A stretch of 64,000 nucleotides of DNA from Uranotaenia lowii (taxonomy: Eukaryota; Arthropoda; Insecta; Diptera; Culicidae), in the NCBI RefSeq assembly GCF_029784155.1, contig NC_073692.1:333145920-333209919 (forward strand), read 5' to 3'. Shown here piece after piece: positions 34,300 to 46,031 of this stretch. Position 1 is the first letter of the stretch. Each line of letters opens with the position of its first letter. The position numbers and the translations under genes were made by a program. Under the pieces are notes generated by a model that was not told the DNA's origin, did no database searches, and worked only from the letters and a program-made list of their open reading frames with translations.

Positions 34300-35322
34300 T
34301 TATATTTCAGGTGCCCGGGGTAATAGCCCCTCCTCCCCCCTGAATTTGGCCTTGTAAATTTTAGCGTAAAATTTCATAAGGGTGAAACTAGCAAATGGCT
34401 CAAAGCGAGAAAAACGCGTTTGAAATTTCGGAACTTCTAATCCAATGCTATTTAAAAAATCGACCACTTTTTGTTCAACAAATTAAAAAAAAAATGTGAG
34501 AACTTTAACTTTTTTCACTAAATTTCAGAGATTTTCGAGTTTCGCCTTTTTTTTGTTTTCGATTTCAGTTACGCCTGCAAGTTTTGTCTTTGGTCCTACA
34601 CGCAAAAACTAATTAGGCCGTTTTTTTACAAACGGTCAACTCAGTTACGCCTATTGGCCCTACACGAGTAGAAAAATTAACCCCATTTTGTATAGGCGTA
34701 ACTTCACATTCCAAAGAAAATGCATCAACTGGAAGTTTCGCCCAATTGGTACTATTGGTAAAAAATCATTTAAACAATTTTTGCCCTTTAATGGCAAATT
34801 TGAAGAACATAAACATTACAATGATTTGAAAACTTAAGGTTATAATTTAATAATCAATTTTCCTCAAGACTGCGAATCATTTTGACTTTGTAGAAAAAGG
34901 TTATAGAAATTTTCTTATTGTTTTTTTTTCCAAATTTTGCAAAATACGGGAATTTTGGGATGATTTAAGGAAATCGTAGCCTATATTGAATCTTAGATAT
35001 TTTTCAAACCATAAGTCGAATCGTTTTCTGGTCTTGAACAAAGTTCTAAAATTAGTCAACATCTATATATGGGTCATTCCATACCAAGTGACCATGAAAA
35101 TACAACGACCCTCTTCGATTTCGCTCAAAATCAGTAGGGTGACTTATTATAATGTTAATAAAAAAAATCCAAAGTTTTGGGGGAATCGGAACACCCTTCC
35201 TCAAATGGCAGCTCCCCCCTTTTTTGAAAATTTGAGAATTTTTGCAAAAAAAAACTGTTTTTGTTTTTTTGAGTTTTTTCAATATCTCAAAAACGGTAGA
35301 GCCACAGATAAGGTAAGACCAT
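34300..35322. repeat. Repeat debris (GTTACGCC words; GGTCATTCCATACC end)
   Basis: GTTACGCCT occurs at about 34569 and 34644, with an inverted AGGCGTAAC near 34695. At 35070 a GGGTCATTCCATACCAAGTG word resembles a transposon terminus, without a visible partner. Frames at 34986-35330 and 35052-35282 overlap on opposite strands and are not convincing. Confidence 0.35.
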
Positions 35323-35971
35323 CCCTATAAAGAATATGTTATAAGCTATCAACAGAGTTGATAGAAAATTTTTGGTAGTGTTGCCAAACTAGGTAATTTT
35401 GCATTTTAAAACTTAAATTGCGATTATCTCAAAATTCTTGCACTTTTATTTTTGATTTGATGGATTTGCCAATGGATTTAGCTTCAAATTTTACATAAGA
35501 ATCACTCATTCACTCAAAACAATATGAGCCGTTTCGGAGATATCAAGTTATTAAGACGGGAATTTCGTGAAATTTCACCGTTACGCCAATACATCTTATA
35601 AATACGCCTCCGAAAGGATGGATCTGCTTCCGCATATACTACAGGGTCCGGCAATTGAACTGCTACATTACTTCATAACATCACAGTAATTATTTCGTTG
35701 CACGCGAAACAGTATTGAACGACCCCTCGGAGCTTTGTTTACATAGTTTTAGCTATCATTGCACAGTGGTGCAGAACATCAATCTAGCTGTACGAAATTA
35801 ATAGCGCCCAGGGATGGCTTCAGCAACATTGTTCAATTTTTCATGGAGCATATTCAAGCATCAAAATTTTTGCCGAGGGGTCCCCCGGCTATGCTATCTT
35901 TTTCATATTCAACACTGCCAAAAATTTTCTATCAACTCATTTGATAACTTATAAACATATTCTTTATAGGG
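35323..35971. mobile_element. 649-bp element with ~62-bp inverted ends
   Basis: The left arm (35323-35383) starts CCCTATAAAGAATATG and includes ATAGAAAATTTTTGGTAGTG. The right arm (35909-35971) is its inverted complement, ending CATATTCTTTATAGGG. The arms differ by a few bases. The ~525-bp spacer is less AT-rich and non-coding. No clear target duplication was found, so the superfamily is unknown. Confidence 0.65.
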
Positions 35972-35990
35972 CTTAAGGGGTCGTCCATAC

Positions 35991-36012
35991 TTAGCTTAGC
36001 TTAGCTTAGCTT
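35991..36012. repeat. TTAGC pentanucleotide microsatellite
   Basis: About four perfect TTAGC units followed by TTGATTGACTACTCACAT. Confidence 0.8.
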
Positions 36013-36149
36013 GATTGACTACTCACATCCACCTTGAATCATTGAATCCGAAATGCGTCATCATTAGCTATGAGAAAAAAAAAACTCTCAGATTTATATA
36101 TGGCCCCTACTTTTTAGATTGAACGTACTTTGAGAGCATATCTTGAGTC

Positions 36150-36335
36150 ATATCATTGTAATTTATGAATTTCGTTATTCTTTTTATTTTCATATTTCCC
36201 TATCTTTTTCCTGTTCTCTTCACAAAGGTGACGATCTAGACCTAAGCAAACAATTGTAAACATACAAAACAAGTTTGGCTCCTATAAGCCGGTATAGTAT
36301 GAGCCTTTTCAAATAAAGAAATTACAAAAAAAATT
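36150..36335 (+). repeat. Non-LTR retroelement 3' end, copy 1
   Basis: The end reads TTTGGCTCCTATAAGCC ... GTATGAGCC then TTTCAAATAAAGAAATTAC and an A run. The AATAAA signal and A tail identify a retroposed 3' end. Similar ends occur at 45930-46031 and 61430-61546. Only the 3' untranslated part is present. Confidence 0.6.
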
Positions 36336-36670
36336 ATTTATGCATTTCGAACCCCATGATCGCAGGCGTGGCTCAGTAGAACGAATTCTACATCGCCAAT
36401 GGTTGCTACTCCGTGATTGACCGAGGCCATCAATTTTGTTCAGAGGTCAAAAGAATGATGCTTGGGATAAGCATTATTCTCAATGCACAAAACTGATGCT
36501 CTCTCTTTAAACATCAATAACGGCGCCGGCCACGTCCTAGTAGTCAATAGATAGTTGGGAAAGTAGAGAAGGGGATGAAAAATATAAATTTGCGCTTTAG
36601 GACCGAGGTTACCTCTGCATCCTAGCAAAACAATTTTGGTTTGGGGGTTTGGGTGAAAGGATATAATCAG
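36336..36670 (+). repeat. Possible tRNA-related SINE of a second family
   Basis: The segment at about 36363-36437 begins GCAGGCGTGGCTCAGTAG, close to a pol III A-box. The B-box position (CCGTGATTGACCGAGGCC) is only a weak match. The downstream ~230 bp is of mixed composition. It may be a degenerate SINE head or a coincidental match. Confidence 0.35.
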
Positions 36671-38407
36671 GAGACACTTTTGACTAGTGTGATATACAAT
36701 TTTAATTCTCTTTTCTTACGCCTCTTTCATTTTCTTGAGAATCTCATACTACTTCGTTTTCAACAAGATGAACAAAAAAAAATCTAGCTTATTATTTTAG
36801 CTGATTTCTTAACTTACGTGGTTCAGTATTTTGAGAAAAATAATAACTAAAAGATTCCTTGTAAGTGTGCACTCTTAGTTCGACGCCGAAACTATTCTTG
36901 CCACGTAACATTTCTAATGTTCCTCTGCTATTTATGGTATGAAACTCAAAAAATTACCTAAATAAAATGCTATTTTCACCAATTTACTTGAAAAAAAAAC
37001 TAAACGAAATGTTCAAGTTCAAATCATCACATCAGACGATTTTCATTACTTTATAATGTACATTGTCAACTTTAACGCACTGCTATACTTTCAACGCACA
37101 ATATCATCAATAAATCTTTCTAGCTCGAGGTAGAGTTCGATAAACATCATAAATTTAAAGAATTAAAGGTATTTATTATAATTCAAAATAATACTCTAGA
37201 ATTGCTTACTAAAACAACTTTTTCTTTTTTATGTATTTTATATTTATTAGAAATATTTTAATGAGAAACAATTTGAAGCCTAAGTTTTCAACCCAAAAAT
37301 GATATGCATGATTTGCAAAATCTTTAAACGTTTTTAACAAGTGCTTTTGAATACGAAAATGGTAATTTTAAAGAAAGCGATATTGATTTTGATTTGATTT
37401 TATTGATTTTATTATTTTGTTTGTATAAAATACATTTACTGATATGAAAATACAAATTTGAAATCAAGTAATATTTGATTTCTTGAAATGCTTAACTGAT
37501 TAGGTATGAATTTTTTTTGTGTCTGACAAGTTAAAAGGTATATTAGTTTGAATCATTGGATAACCGATAAAAAATATCAATCTGTTCTGTAAACATATAC
37601 ACTTTTAACATAAAACTATGAAAAATCATCAATAGACAAGAATAGTATCAAAACTTCTTTATTCTTAAGTAGTATTTTAATGTATTGATTTTGAGAACAT
37701 GGACTTTCAAGTTATTTGAATACTCATTTAGATCTTTTTAGATTTGGTAAAGTGTAAAAATAATTTCTTCAAATAAAAATATGCTTATGGAAATGTACCT
37801 ATCTCGACTTATGCAAAACATGATCCAATTGATTTTTCACTAATCATTGTGATATAGAGATAGTTCCAGTTGAAAATTAATTGGAATTTACAAATTTAAC
37901 TTTATGTTTAGTTTTTCAAATTTCGGATTCGGAATCATTAGTTAGGATCAGAACCTTCTTATTATCATATCTAGCGCCATCTTAATTCATTTTATATAAT
38001 CTTTTCCCTAAACTTTGTATTTATTTATTTGCCACCATCACTATCTAGGGTTGTCAACCGAATCCAAACTATTAAAAACAGACTTTGAACTAACGTTATT
38101 TCTGTAAGTGCATCAAGTTAGCATAATATAGAAAATTGTACTAATTTTTCAGAATGGGTAAAATTTCAGAAAATATTGTAAAATTGTTACTCTCTTGTGA
38201 AAAAACAAGGCTGCGAAAAACTTAGAAAAGAAAAAAAATTGCTTGACGGTTGGCAACCCTGTGGAATCACGTTTGGAACATCGTTCACTCAAGGCGATAG
38301 AAATTCAATTAATGTTTGTGAGAAAACGTCGATAAAGTGAATGTGCATCAAAGTTCTTCGAAATAACAGGTTACCTCATCCGCCATATTGGTTGGCAGAT
38401 TTCCAGA
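36671..38407. other. AT-rich non-coding DNA
   Basis: Long AT-rich stretch. No supported frame, RNA or repeat boundary. Confidence 0.5.
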
Positions 38408-38945
38408 ATGATGACGTAGTTGTTATGAAAAAATAGCGAGCATTGTATTGAATTCTACAGTTTTTCCATAAAAAATATTTTTGATTCCAGTAATTTGTAC
38501 GCCACTGTCCTCAAATGCATAAATTCGACTTCCCAGATTTATGAGCTTCTTAAAATAATACGATTTGGTTTGTGGTTCTGCATAAAATGCGAATTAACCT
38601 CGGAAATATCTGAATTTTGGTGGAAATTGTAATTACTGGAAACTATTTTCAAGCATATTGAAAGCTTAAAAATGGAAAATATTGCAAGAAGACACATCTA
38701 ATAGTCCTAATAAATCATTTAACAGGCAAATTTCGAGTTCATTAACAGTAAAATACTTAATTGATAAATCATCTTTTCTCGTAACTATTTTCTTATTCGA
38801 GTTTTGGAATGATTCCAAGCTCTTTAATCAATATATTTCATACTGAAATCAATTGTTTCAACACTAACTTTAGTTCCTTAAAACGTAGATTTCATTTTTT
38901 TTCCTATGGAATGTATGAAGAATCTCATAACAACTACGTCATCAT
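38408..38945. repeat. 538-bp segment bounded by a perfect 21-bp inverted repeat
   Basis: 38408-38428 (ATGATGACGTAGTTGTTATG plus one base) is exactly complementary to 38925-38945. Both contain the palindromic word TGACGTA/TACGTCA. The interior is AT-rich and non-coding. It is probably a MITE, but no duplication flanks it. Confidence 0.5.
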
Positions 38946-39583
38946 GCCCGGCGTGGGGGTACGTTCACGCATGATTACGGTACCCTATAATTAAAATACT
39001 CTGAATGTGCATCACACTCACACCATTACTTCATTGTTGACGATTTTTCTATGACTTTAATCGAGATTTTTAAAAGCTTTAGTCTTTTGTAAAAGTATAC
39101 TGGAAATTAGAAATGAACTCTTAAATGGTTTATTCTTGTTTTAATTCTAATCTAAATCTGTCGGTGAACTAGCGAGAACAATAATAAAATAAATAAAACA
39201 ATATACTTATCTTGTTTTTCAATTGCATGTTCTGGACGATTGACGATGAAAAATGAGCAACGCGAATGATGAAAGTTGCTCAAATGGAAAAGCCCCAGCA
39301 CCATCTGGTTTTTCATACTAAAAGTTTGGGTTCTGAAAGCTCCCTTCTTCCGCGTCATCGATCAACCAAAAAACACACGTAGCCCGCAGAAAATCGTCCC
39401 GTTTTGCGATTCGCAACATTATTTATCAAGAAATTCACTTCACACTCTATCACACGCACTTCATACGTCGAATAATGTGAAAAACTATATTTAAACTCCA
39501 TCACAACACACAATACCAATCAAAATTTCAAAGGACTTGAAAACCACGACAATAATATACCAGTGTTACCAGAACTCCCCCCG
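38946..39583. other. Non-coding DNA
   Basis: Mixed composition with no recognised feature. Overlapping short frames at 39152-39494 on both strands are unsupported. Confidence 0.4.
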
Positions 39584-40474
39584 GCTTAAGGGGTCGTCCA
39601 TACTACATAAATACTGTTTTAGTTATATTGACGTCATTATACATCGGAATGAGATGGAAATTGGCACATGGAAGTTTTCAGGAATGAGTAATCGATTTCA
39701 AGTATCAAATTTTGTATAAAAGGTCAGCAAAAGGGGGCGCCCATATTAACAGTTCAGTGTTTTTGCGATAATGGCCTCATTAAACATGGGATTGAGATGG
39801 AAAATTGTACATTGGGGTTTTAGGGGATTTGAAATTGGTGTCAGGTTTCAAATTTTGGATCAGGGGTCGGCCAAAGGGGTCGCCTATATTGACTTTTCTC
39901 TGTTTTAGCGATATTGTCGTTATTATGTATCAGATGGAAATGAAATTTTGTGCGTGGAAGTTTAAAGGCGAAAAGAGGTCGTCCATATTAGCTTTTCTCT
40001 GTTTTTTTTTTATATTTACGTTGTAATACATTTCAATGATATGAAAATTTACCCACAGGGATTTCAATAGACGTGCAATTGTTTTTAGGTATCAAATTTT
40101 GTGTAAAGAGTCGACATAGAATCGATTTGAAAACTTATGCACAGGGATGTAGTGATGAAATCAATATGATTTTATGTGTTGAATTCTGGATTATTGTACA
40201 ACGAAAAGGGAAAATTCTTTTGAACCATCTGCCGTTTTTTTTAATTGTCGTGAAAATTAAACGAGTCAACGTGCTTATTGAATTACGAGATTCCAAAAGA
40301 ATCTGTTATGTCTTTCATGAAGTTTGGTTCTCACTTTATCAATGAGGCTAAACTCAAAGCGAAGGTATTTTTCTGCAGTATTAGGAATATCTAGATTAGA
40401 TAAAAACAATAACATCCAATCTGATCACATTGCTACACTTTTAGTGAAACGAAGTTCGTTCGGGATCAGCTAGT
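39584..40474 (-). repeat. ACTAGCTGA repeat relative, copy 3, with ~125-bp internal repeats
   Basis: On the minus strand it starts ACTAGCTGATCCCGAACG at 40474. The other end has GGCTTAAGGGGTCGTCCATA. The body holds about four degenerate units with GTCGTCCATATTA, TTCTCTGTTTTAGCGATATTG, GAGATGGAAA and TTTCAAATTTTG. Frames at 39537-39719, 39805-40026 and 40073-40345 fall in these repeats and are not genes. Confidence 0.5.
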
Positions 40475-42919
40475 CTTTAATATAATAAGGATAAGAAATA
40501 GATTCATATCATTTTTTTTCATGAAGGTTTGTTGGTTCATCAGTTAATGATCGGTTTTACTCAAAATAGATCAATTTCAAAATTTTCACTCGGTGAATCA
40601 CAAAAACAGAAGGTCGGATAAAAAATCGGATAAATGGTCAGAACTTAAAACGTTAAAATATTTCAAATACAATTATTGAAACATAGGCACCAAAAATATT
40701 TTTCCCTAGTTTAATAAATTCAAAAATTATTAGATATTAAAAAAACGGGCTTACTTACAATATAATGAAAAATAGTTTTTTTTACATAATGAAAAATAAG
40801 TTCTATATTTTATAATAGAAAAACTACAAAAAATCTTAAACAATACAAACAGTTAGACACAGTGTTTTACAAACAGCCGATTCAAAGATTTGGGATTACA
40901 ATAATCTTCAGAAACTGATTAAATTTTCCCAGCAAGAGCTGTTATCTCCTAAAAATACACCGAAAAACAAATTTCGTTTCAAATTTGAGTTTATATTTAC
41001 GAACCCCATTTCTCATACAAGATTGACATAAAAAAAACACAATTTTCCCAAAATCCATCCTCAAGTACATATACATTAAAAAAAAATCTGGAGTAAATAT
41101 TATTCAACACGGAACTTTTGAATGCTTAGTATTTCCAGTAACTATTTTGGTTGGTGTCAGTGAAAATTTTCCAAAGCATTGTTTAAGGGAAATTCGAGAA
41201 CAATTTAATTTCTCTGATGTGCTTACAGTTGAATTTGATTTTTTAAACTCACCTGAAATGAAAAAGGAAAAGAAATTAATGTAAGCATAGTCATTAGCAT
41301 ATATGTATTTAACTAACCAAAAAGTTTATATGTTTTTCTTAATACTTATCACTAGATGATAATAAACTCAATTTCACTAAACAAATTGTCAAGGATGTCA
41401 TCTAAAGCTCTTTATTCTTTTACGGTAATGTAAATTTAGAAGATACTTCAGCTAACTGAATTCATGAAGAGGAATAGAGAACTGAATCAATAGCAAAAAG
41501 ACAAGCCGCACTAAATACAATATCAATGAAGTGTGCTTTAATGTTGCTGGAATATAGCTCCCCGAAAATAGTAGTTTTCCGCTTAAGCAACTTCCCATAC
41601 CAGGTGAATGAAGCAGCATACAAAATGAAGGAACCGGTCAGCATCACCAATTGGAGTCACTCTCTGATTACGATGGTGATGATGATGAGGATGAAGTCGG
41701 ACAGCAGCAGTAGGGACATCTTTGGGAATACGGAATGGCATATCATGATGGTGATCATGAGACGATGATAATGATGACTATGATTATGACGAAACGGCAC
41801 ATCCGCTGCCAGCTTTCGAGCCCGGTTCTTGGGCTGAGGCTGAGAGCATCCGAATGAATGGCTGTCGCTGCCGAGCTGGTAATGCGGCTTATTCCGGGAA
41901 GGTATCAATGACGAAATTTGTGTCCTTGTGTGGCACTCATAATGAACTCTGACTTGAAACGAGCAAATATAAAGTGACGTATAACTTCGTTACGGATAAG
42001 TTTTGCATCTGTATTAACGACAGCAGGACGTTTCGGCTGAAGAAACTTGTATTTTGGTTCTGTTTCATTACTTATCTCTTTTATAATTTCTTCTTTATTT
42101 ACTCTTTGAGCTTCAATAGCTTTCTGGTAGCCGTTTGTTAGAACTCATTATTTCTTCAAAACTGATACTCCTTTAATCTTTGGCTGTCGCATCTTGTTTA
42201 ATTTTGTTTCAATCTGCCTTTTCCATTATTATTCTATTCTGACATTATTCTATTCAAGTCAATCTCTAGAAAAAAAAACCTTTAAAAATACTGCAGATTG
42301 AAACAATTATGGGCACAAACTCTCTGGAGCCACCTATAAATATTCACAGCACATCTACGGATACATAGCTCTTCATCTCTTACCGTGGCTATTGTCCAGG
42401 GGCTTTGCCAAGCTCAAAAATGAAAGCTGCGGTGAAATAATTAAAAATTATTTATACCTATACAACATTTATGCTTTCCTTTTGAGGTTCACGGAGCCAA
42501 ATCCCTCAGATGCACTATCCAAAAGAGGGACGGTACGAAGACGAAGCTCTTCGTCGGTTGGTATCTCTAAAACACGGCGCATGGCAACAGTTGATTATGA
42601 CGAATGGAAATTGGCGAAAGCAGCTTTGCGGTTGACCACAATTGTCACCGGGCAAGAGGGGTTGAAGTGCTCTTTTGAGAATCGCGAATTATGACTGATG
42701 ACCAGACTACGGTTGATCTGAGGTGGAAGGATTTTTCAGTGATTGATAAAGCAGTCGGAATTAATTTTGAATGCTGAAATTATAAAACTATGCAAATAAA
42801 CCTTTACACATATGAACAGTACCGTTCATAATTTTATAGAAATGGAATGCCTGTACCCTATCACTTCAACCATTTTTTTTCCTCTGACGAAATTGTTCGT
42901 CCTCATTTTCTACTCAAGA
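40475..42919. other. Mostly non-coding DNA with a GC-richer island
   Basis: 40475-41460 is AT-rich. 41500-41930 is GC-richer with GATGATGA-type runs at about 41670-41775 and overlapping frames on both strands. 42392-42694 holds a 100-codon plus-strand frame with no recognised domain. No exon can be defended. Confidence 0.35.
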
Positions 42920-44348
42920 TACAGTGAGCGAAATAAGAATAGCACCACTTGAGGTGTTCAACAAAAACAAGATTATTTTTAAAAAATTACTGTGTAAAAG
43001 TGAATAATAATGCTTCTTAGAATTATTTGAATACATAGCTACATTATAAGGAGTTTTCCAGAATTTCAAAGGTTTTCATAGGTTTTAATTAGGGGGTTTT
43101 AAGAGATGCTCCTCTAGCGTTAAGGAATTTGATATTTGAGCTGTAATTCATTACCAAACTACTTACTTTCTTCATTAACATTCATAAGTATGGTGCAAAA
43201 TGATGAAACATACATTTGAGGCTGAGTTTGAATCCAAAAAGCAGGTTGTAATTCAAAAATAATAATGTTTTTCAATAGTCAAACACAATTTCTCTAGATT
43301 TAAGTCATAGATGGCAGCACTATCTTGCCATTTAACCGAATTCATACCCAATTTCGAATATCCGGGATTAATTAGATAGTGCTGTATGATTTTGGTCAAG
43401 AAATAAATACATGTACCGTGTGAACGCTTTGGAAATTCTAAGATCACTAAATCCAAAAAAAAATTAGAACTGCATCAAGGTCACTAAATTTTTTTAAACT
43501 GATTATCAGAATAAAGTTATACTTTGCGATGGAGCTTGATGGACCAGGCGGCTAGCAGTATTAATGGTATGATTTGCATTTGAATCGGAAGTTGAGATGA
43601 GCAGGAAATTTGGCGGTTGTAGATTTTTGTGCTGGTGATTCTTTTGCAAATCCGGAGAAGCTTTCTGCAGCGTGAACTTCAAAAAAGCTGTGATGAGGAA
43701 ATACCTAAAAATGTTGAATATGGGCCTAAATAAACCTGGAAAATCAATATTGAGACAAAATTTGGTTTTAACTGCAAGATAGTGCTGCCATCTACGACTT
43801 GAAACTAGAAAAAGTATGGTTTACTGAACAAAATCAAAGTTTTCGATTTCCAACCTATTTTTTCTGCTTCAAAGTTAATCCCGAATGTTTGTTTCATCAT
43901 TTCACGTCATTTTTATGAAGAAAGTAAGTACTTTGGTAATGAATTACAGCTCAAATATCAAATTCCTTAACGCTAGAGGAGCATCTCTTAAAACCCCCTA
44001 ATTAAAACCTATGAAAACCTTTGGAATTCTGGAAAACTCCTTAAAATGCAGTTATTTATTCAAATAATTCGTAGAAGCATTGTTATTCACTTTTACACGG
44101 TATTTTTTTTTTTTAAATAAGCTTGGTTTTGATGAAAAACTCAAGTGGTGCTATTTTTATTTCGCACCCCTTTTTCACATTTTTGGTCCTCAACGCCAAT
44201 TGCCACGTCCAAAAAAAGTAAACTTATGCTTGATTTATCCGTTAAGCAATTCAGAACAAACTGTGGAAGAGAATTTTCGTAATTTTCAATCATTCATATT
44301 TTAACAAGCTAAACACATAGTGGTGCTATTCTTATTTCGCTCACTGTA
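42920..44348. mobile_element. Tc1/mariner-like fold-back element (1425 bp)
   Basis: The element 42922-44346 starts CAGTGAGCGAAATAAGAATA and ends with its inverted complement TATTCTTATTTCGCTCACTG (44327 leftward to the end), flanked by TA on both sides. The inverted arms are very long. Words such as GCTCCTCTAGCGTTAAGGAA (43109) and GATGGCAGCACTATCTTGCC (43310) have inverted partners near 43965 and 43776. Only about 400 bp in the centre is unpaired. No transposase could be read from the centre. The TIR motif and TA duplication support Tc1/mariner. Confidence 0.8.
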
Positions 44349-44949
44349 GATCAACAATCGCATTCTCTCCGAGATTTGAGGTTTCTAAACTATTTGTGTC
44401 CAAAGATACAGTACTTTCACGTAAATCGAACTCTCACCATTTACTAAAAAAATTCTGATGAATGATTTAATTTAAGGACCTTTGTAGCGTGGCACGGCCC
44501 GTTTGCAGCTAACTATCCTCACATCACAACTTGATCCCGATTTCCCACAGGTTGACTTAAATTTTCTTTGAATGGACTGTTCCAAGGGAATGAATGTACA
44601 AGTAGAGTAAGGGTAGTAGGGTAAGTATAAGGGTTCTTCAATGAAAGTACAATTTATTGTCGAGCAATTGAAAATCAAGCAATGTTCCATAGGATGTGAA
44701 CTTCTCAGAAATGTCTTAAATTTCCAAACAAATTTCCAGTGTTCAATACGCAATTTATTTTAGACGCAAACAATCCTTTCTCCATCAAATATTATTTTGA
44801 CTTTTCACGGTTTCCCTTGTTTTTTTGCTTCTGTGTGCTGATTTGACAACGTTTGAGGCGTTGGAGGTCCACATTCTATAATCATTCTAAGTTTTTGAGT
44901 TTTGAGATTCTTGAGACATCTTAGATCGATCAGCTTTCGTTAAGATGAC
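44349..44949. other. Non-coding DNA
   Basis: No supported feature. A 93-codon minus-strand frame at 44472-44753 has no recognised motif. Confidence 0.4.
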
Positions 44950-45022
44950 CGCATCCCAAGAGTAAACAGTAAACATAGAACACAGTTGTATCGGATAAGT
45001 TTCTCAATAACGGTCAATTTAG
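44950..45022 (+). repeat. SINE fragment (3' half of the tRNA head and body)
   Basis: Carries ATCCCAAGAGTAAACA, GAACACAGTTGTATCGGATA and AGTTTCTCAATAACG, matching the SINE at 49497-49689 from the B-box edge onward. The tail and the A-box are missing. It abuts the palindrome that begins at 45034. Confidence 0.7.
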
Positions 45023-45033
45023 AACATTTTCAT

Positions 45034-45838
45034 AAATTGCACTCAATATTCAAAGCCGATCATCTCGGGATAGGGTGGACCAAATTTCAAAATTTTAGTT
45101 GCATTAGAATCCTTTTTCTGTACTTCTCAAAACCCCATTAAAAATTTGTGTGCAAAAATTCAAGAATGTACTTTTAATTAATAAAATAGACACTTTGGTT
45201 ATCGTTCAAAAGTTTGGGATCACCCCTCATTATGGTGTATCGGCCAAAAGTTTGGGATCATTCGTTTAATAACATGCAAATTTATCTCATTCATATCTTT
45301 CTCATCTAACATCGTATTGCAGATCTGAAGGGTGCACTTGAAAGCGGAATTGTTGTTTTTTCATAAGTTCATACCAATTTATATGTTAATGTGATAACCA
45401 TAAAAAATTTACCTAAAATTAATTGTTTTTTTGAAAATTCACACTTAGGATTCTGAATTTTTATAGTTATGGATTTCAAATATAATTTTTGAATGAATTT
45501 ATGAAAAAACAACAATTCCTAAGCTTTGAAAGCTGCACCCTTCAGATCTGCAATACGATGTTAGATGAGAAAGATATGAATGAAATAAATTTGCATGTTT
45601 TTAAAAGAATGATCCCAAACTTTTGGCCGATACACCATAATGAGGGGTGATGCCAAACTTTTGGACGATAACTTAAGTTTCTATTTTATGAATTAAAAGT
45701 ACATTTTTGAATTTTTGCACAAACATTTTTAATGGTGTTTTGAGAAGTAAAGAATAAGGATTCTACTGCAACTAAAATTTTGAAATTTGGATCATCCTAT
45801 ACCGAGACGATCGGCTTTGAATATTGAGTTTTGCAATT
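45034..45838. mobile_element. 805-bp palindromic (fold-back) element
   Basis: The two halves are inverted copies along nearly their whole length, with a turn near 45436. The outer ends are TTGCACTCAATATTCAAAGC (left) and CTTTGAATATTGAGTTTTGC (right). AAAAGTTTGGGATCA appears at 45208 and 45246, and inverted at 45610 and, with one change, 45649. It has no coding capacity. The AAGTTTGGGATCA words resemble Tc1/mariner-type subterminal repeats, but no clear TA or TTAA duplication was found. Confidence 0.8.
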
Positions 45839-45929
45839 AAAGAATCCATTAAAAAAATCAGTGCTATCAGAAAAAAAAATTGTCGATCATAAGGAAAGTT
45901 CCTTTTTTTAAGGTTTCAGCTTTTTTTTT

Positions 45930-46031
45930 ACAAATTTCATACAATGAGCCCAAGATTGCAAGTGAGAATACTTATAACAATTTTAACAAACCTTGATCGC
46001 CGTTTCAAATAAAGAATTTACAAAAAAAAAA
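45930..46031 (+). repeat. Non-LTR retroelement 3' end, copy 2
   Basis: ATGAGCCCAAGATTGCAAG ... GCCGTTTCAAATAAAGAATT then an A run. Same family as 36150 and 61430. Only about 100 bp is present. Confidence 0.55.
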
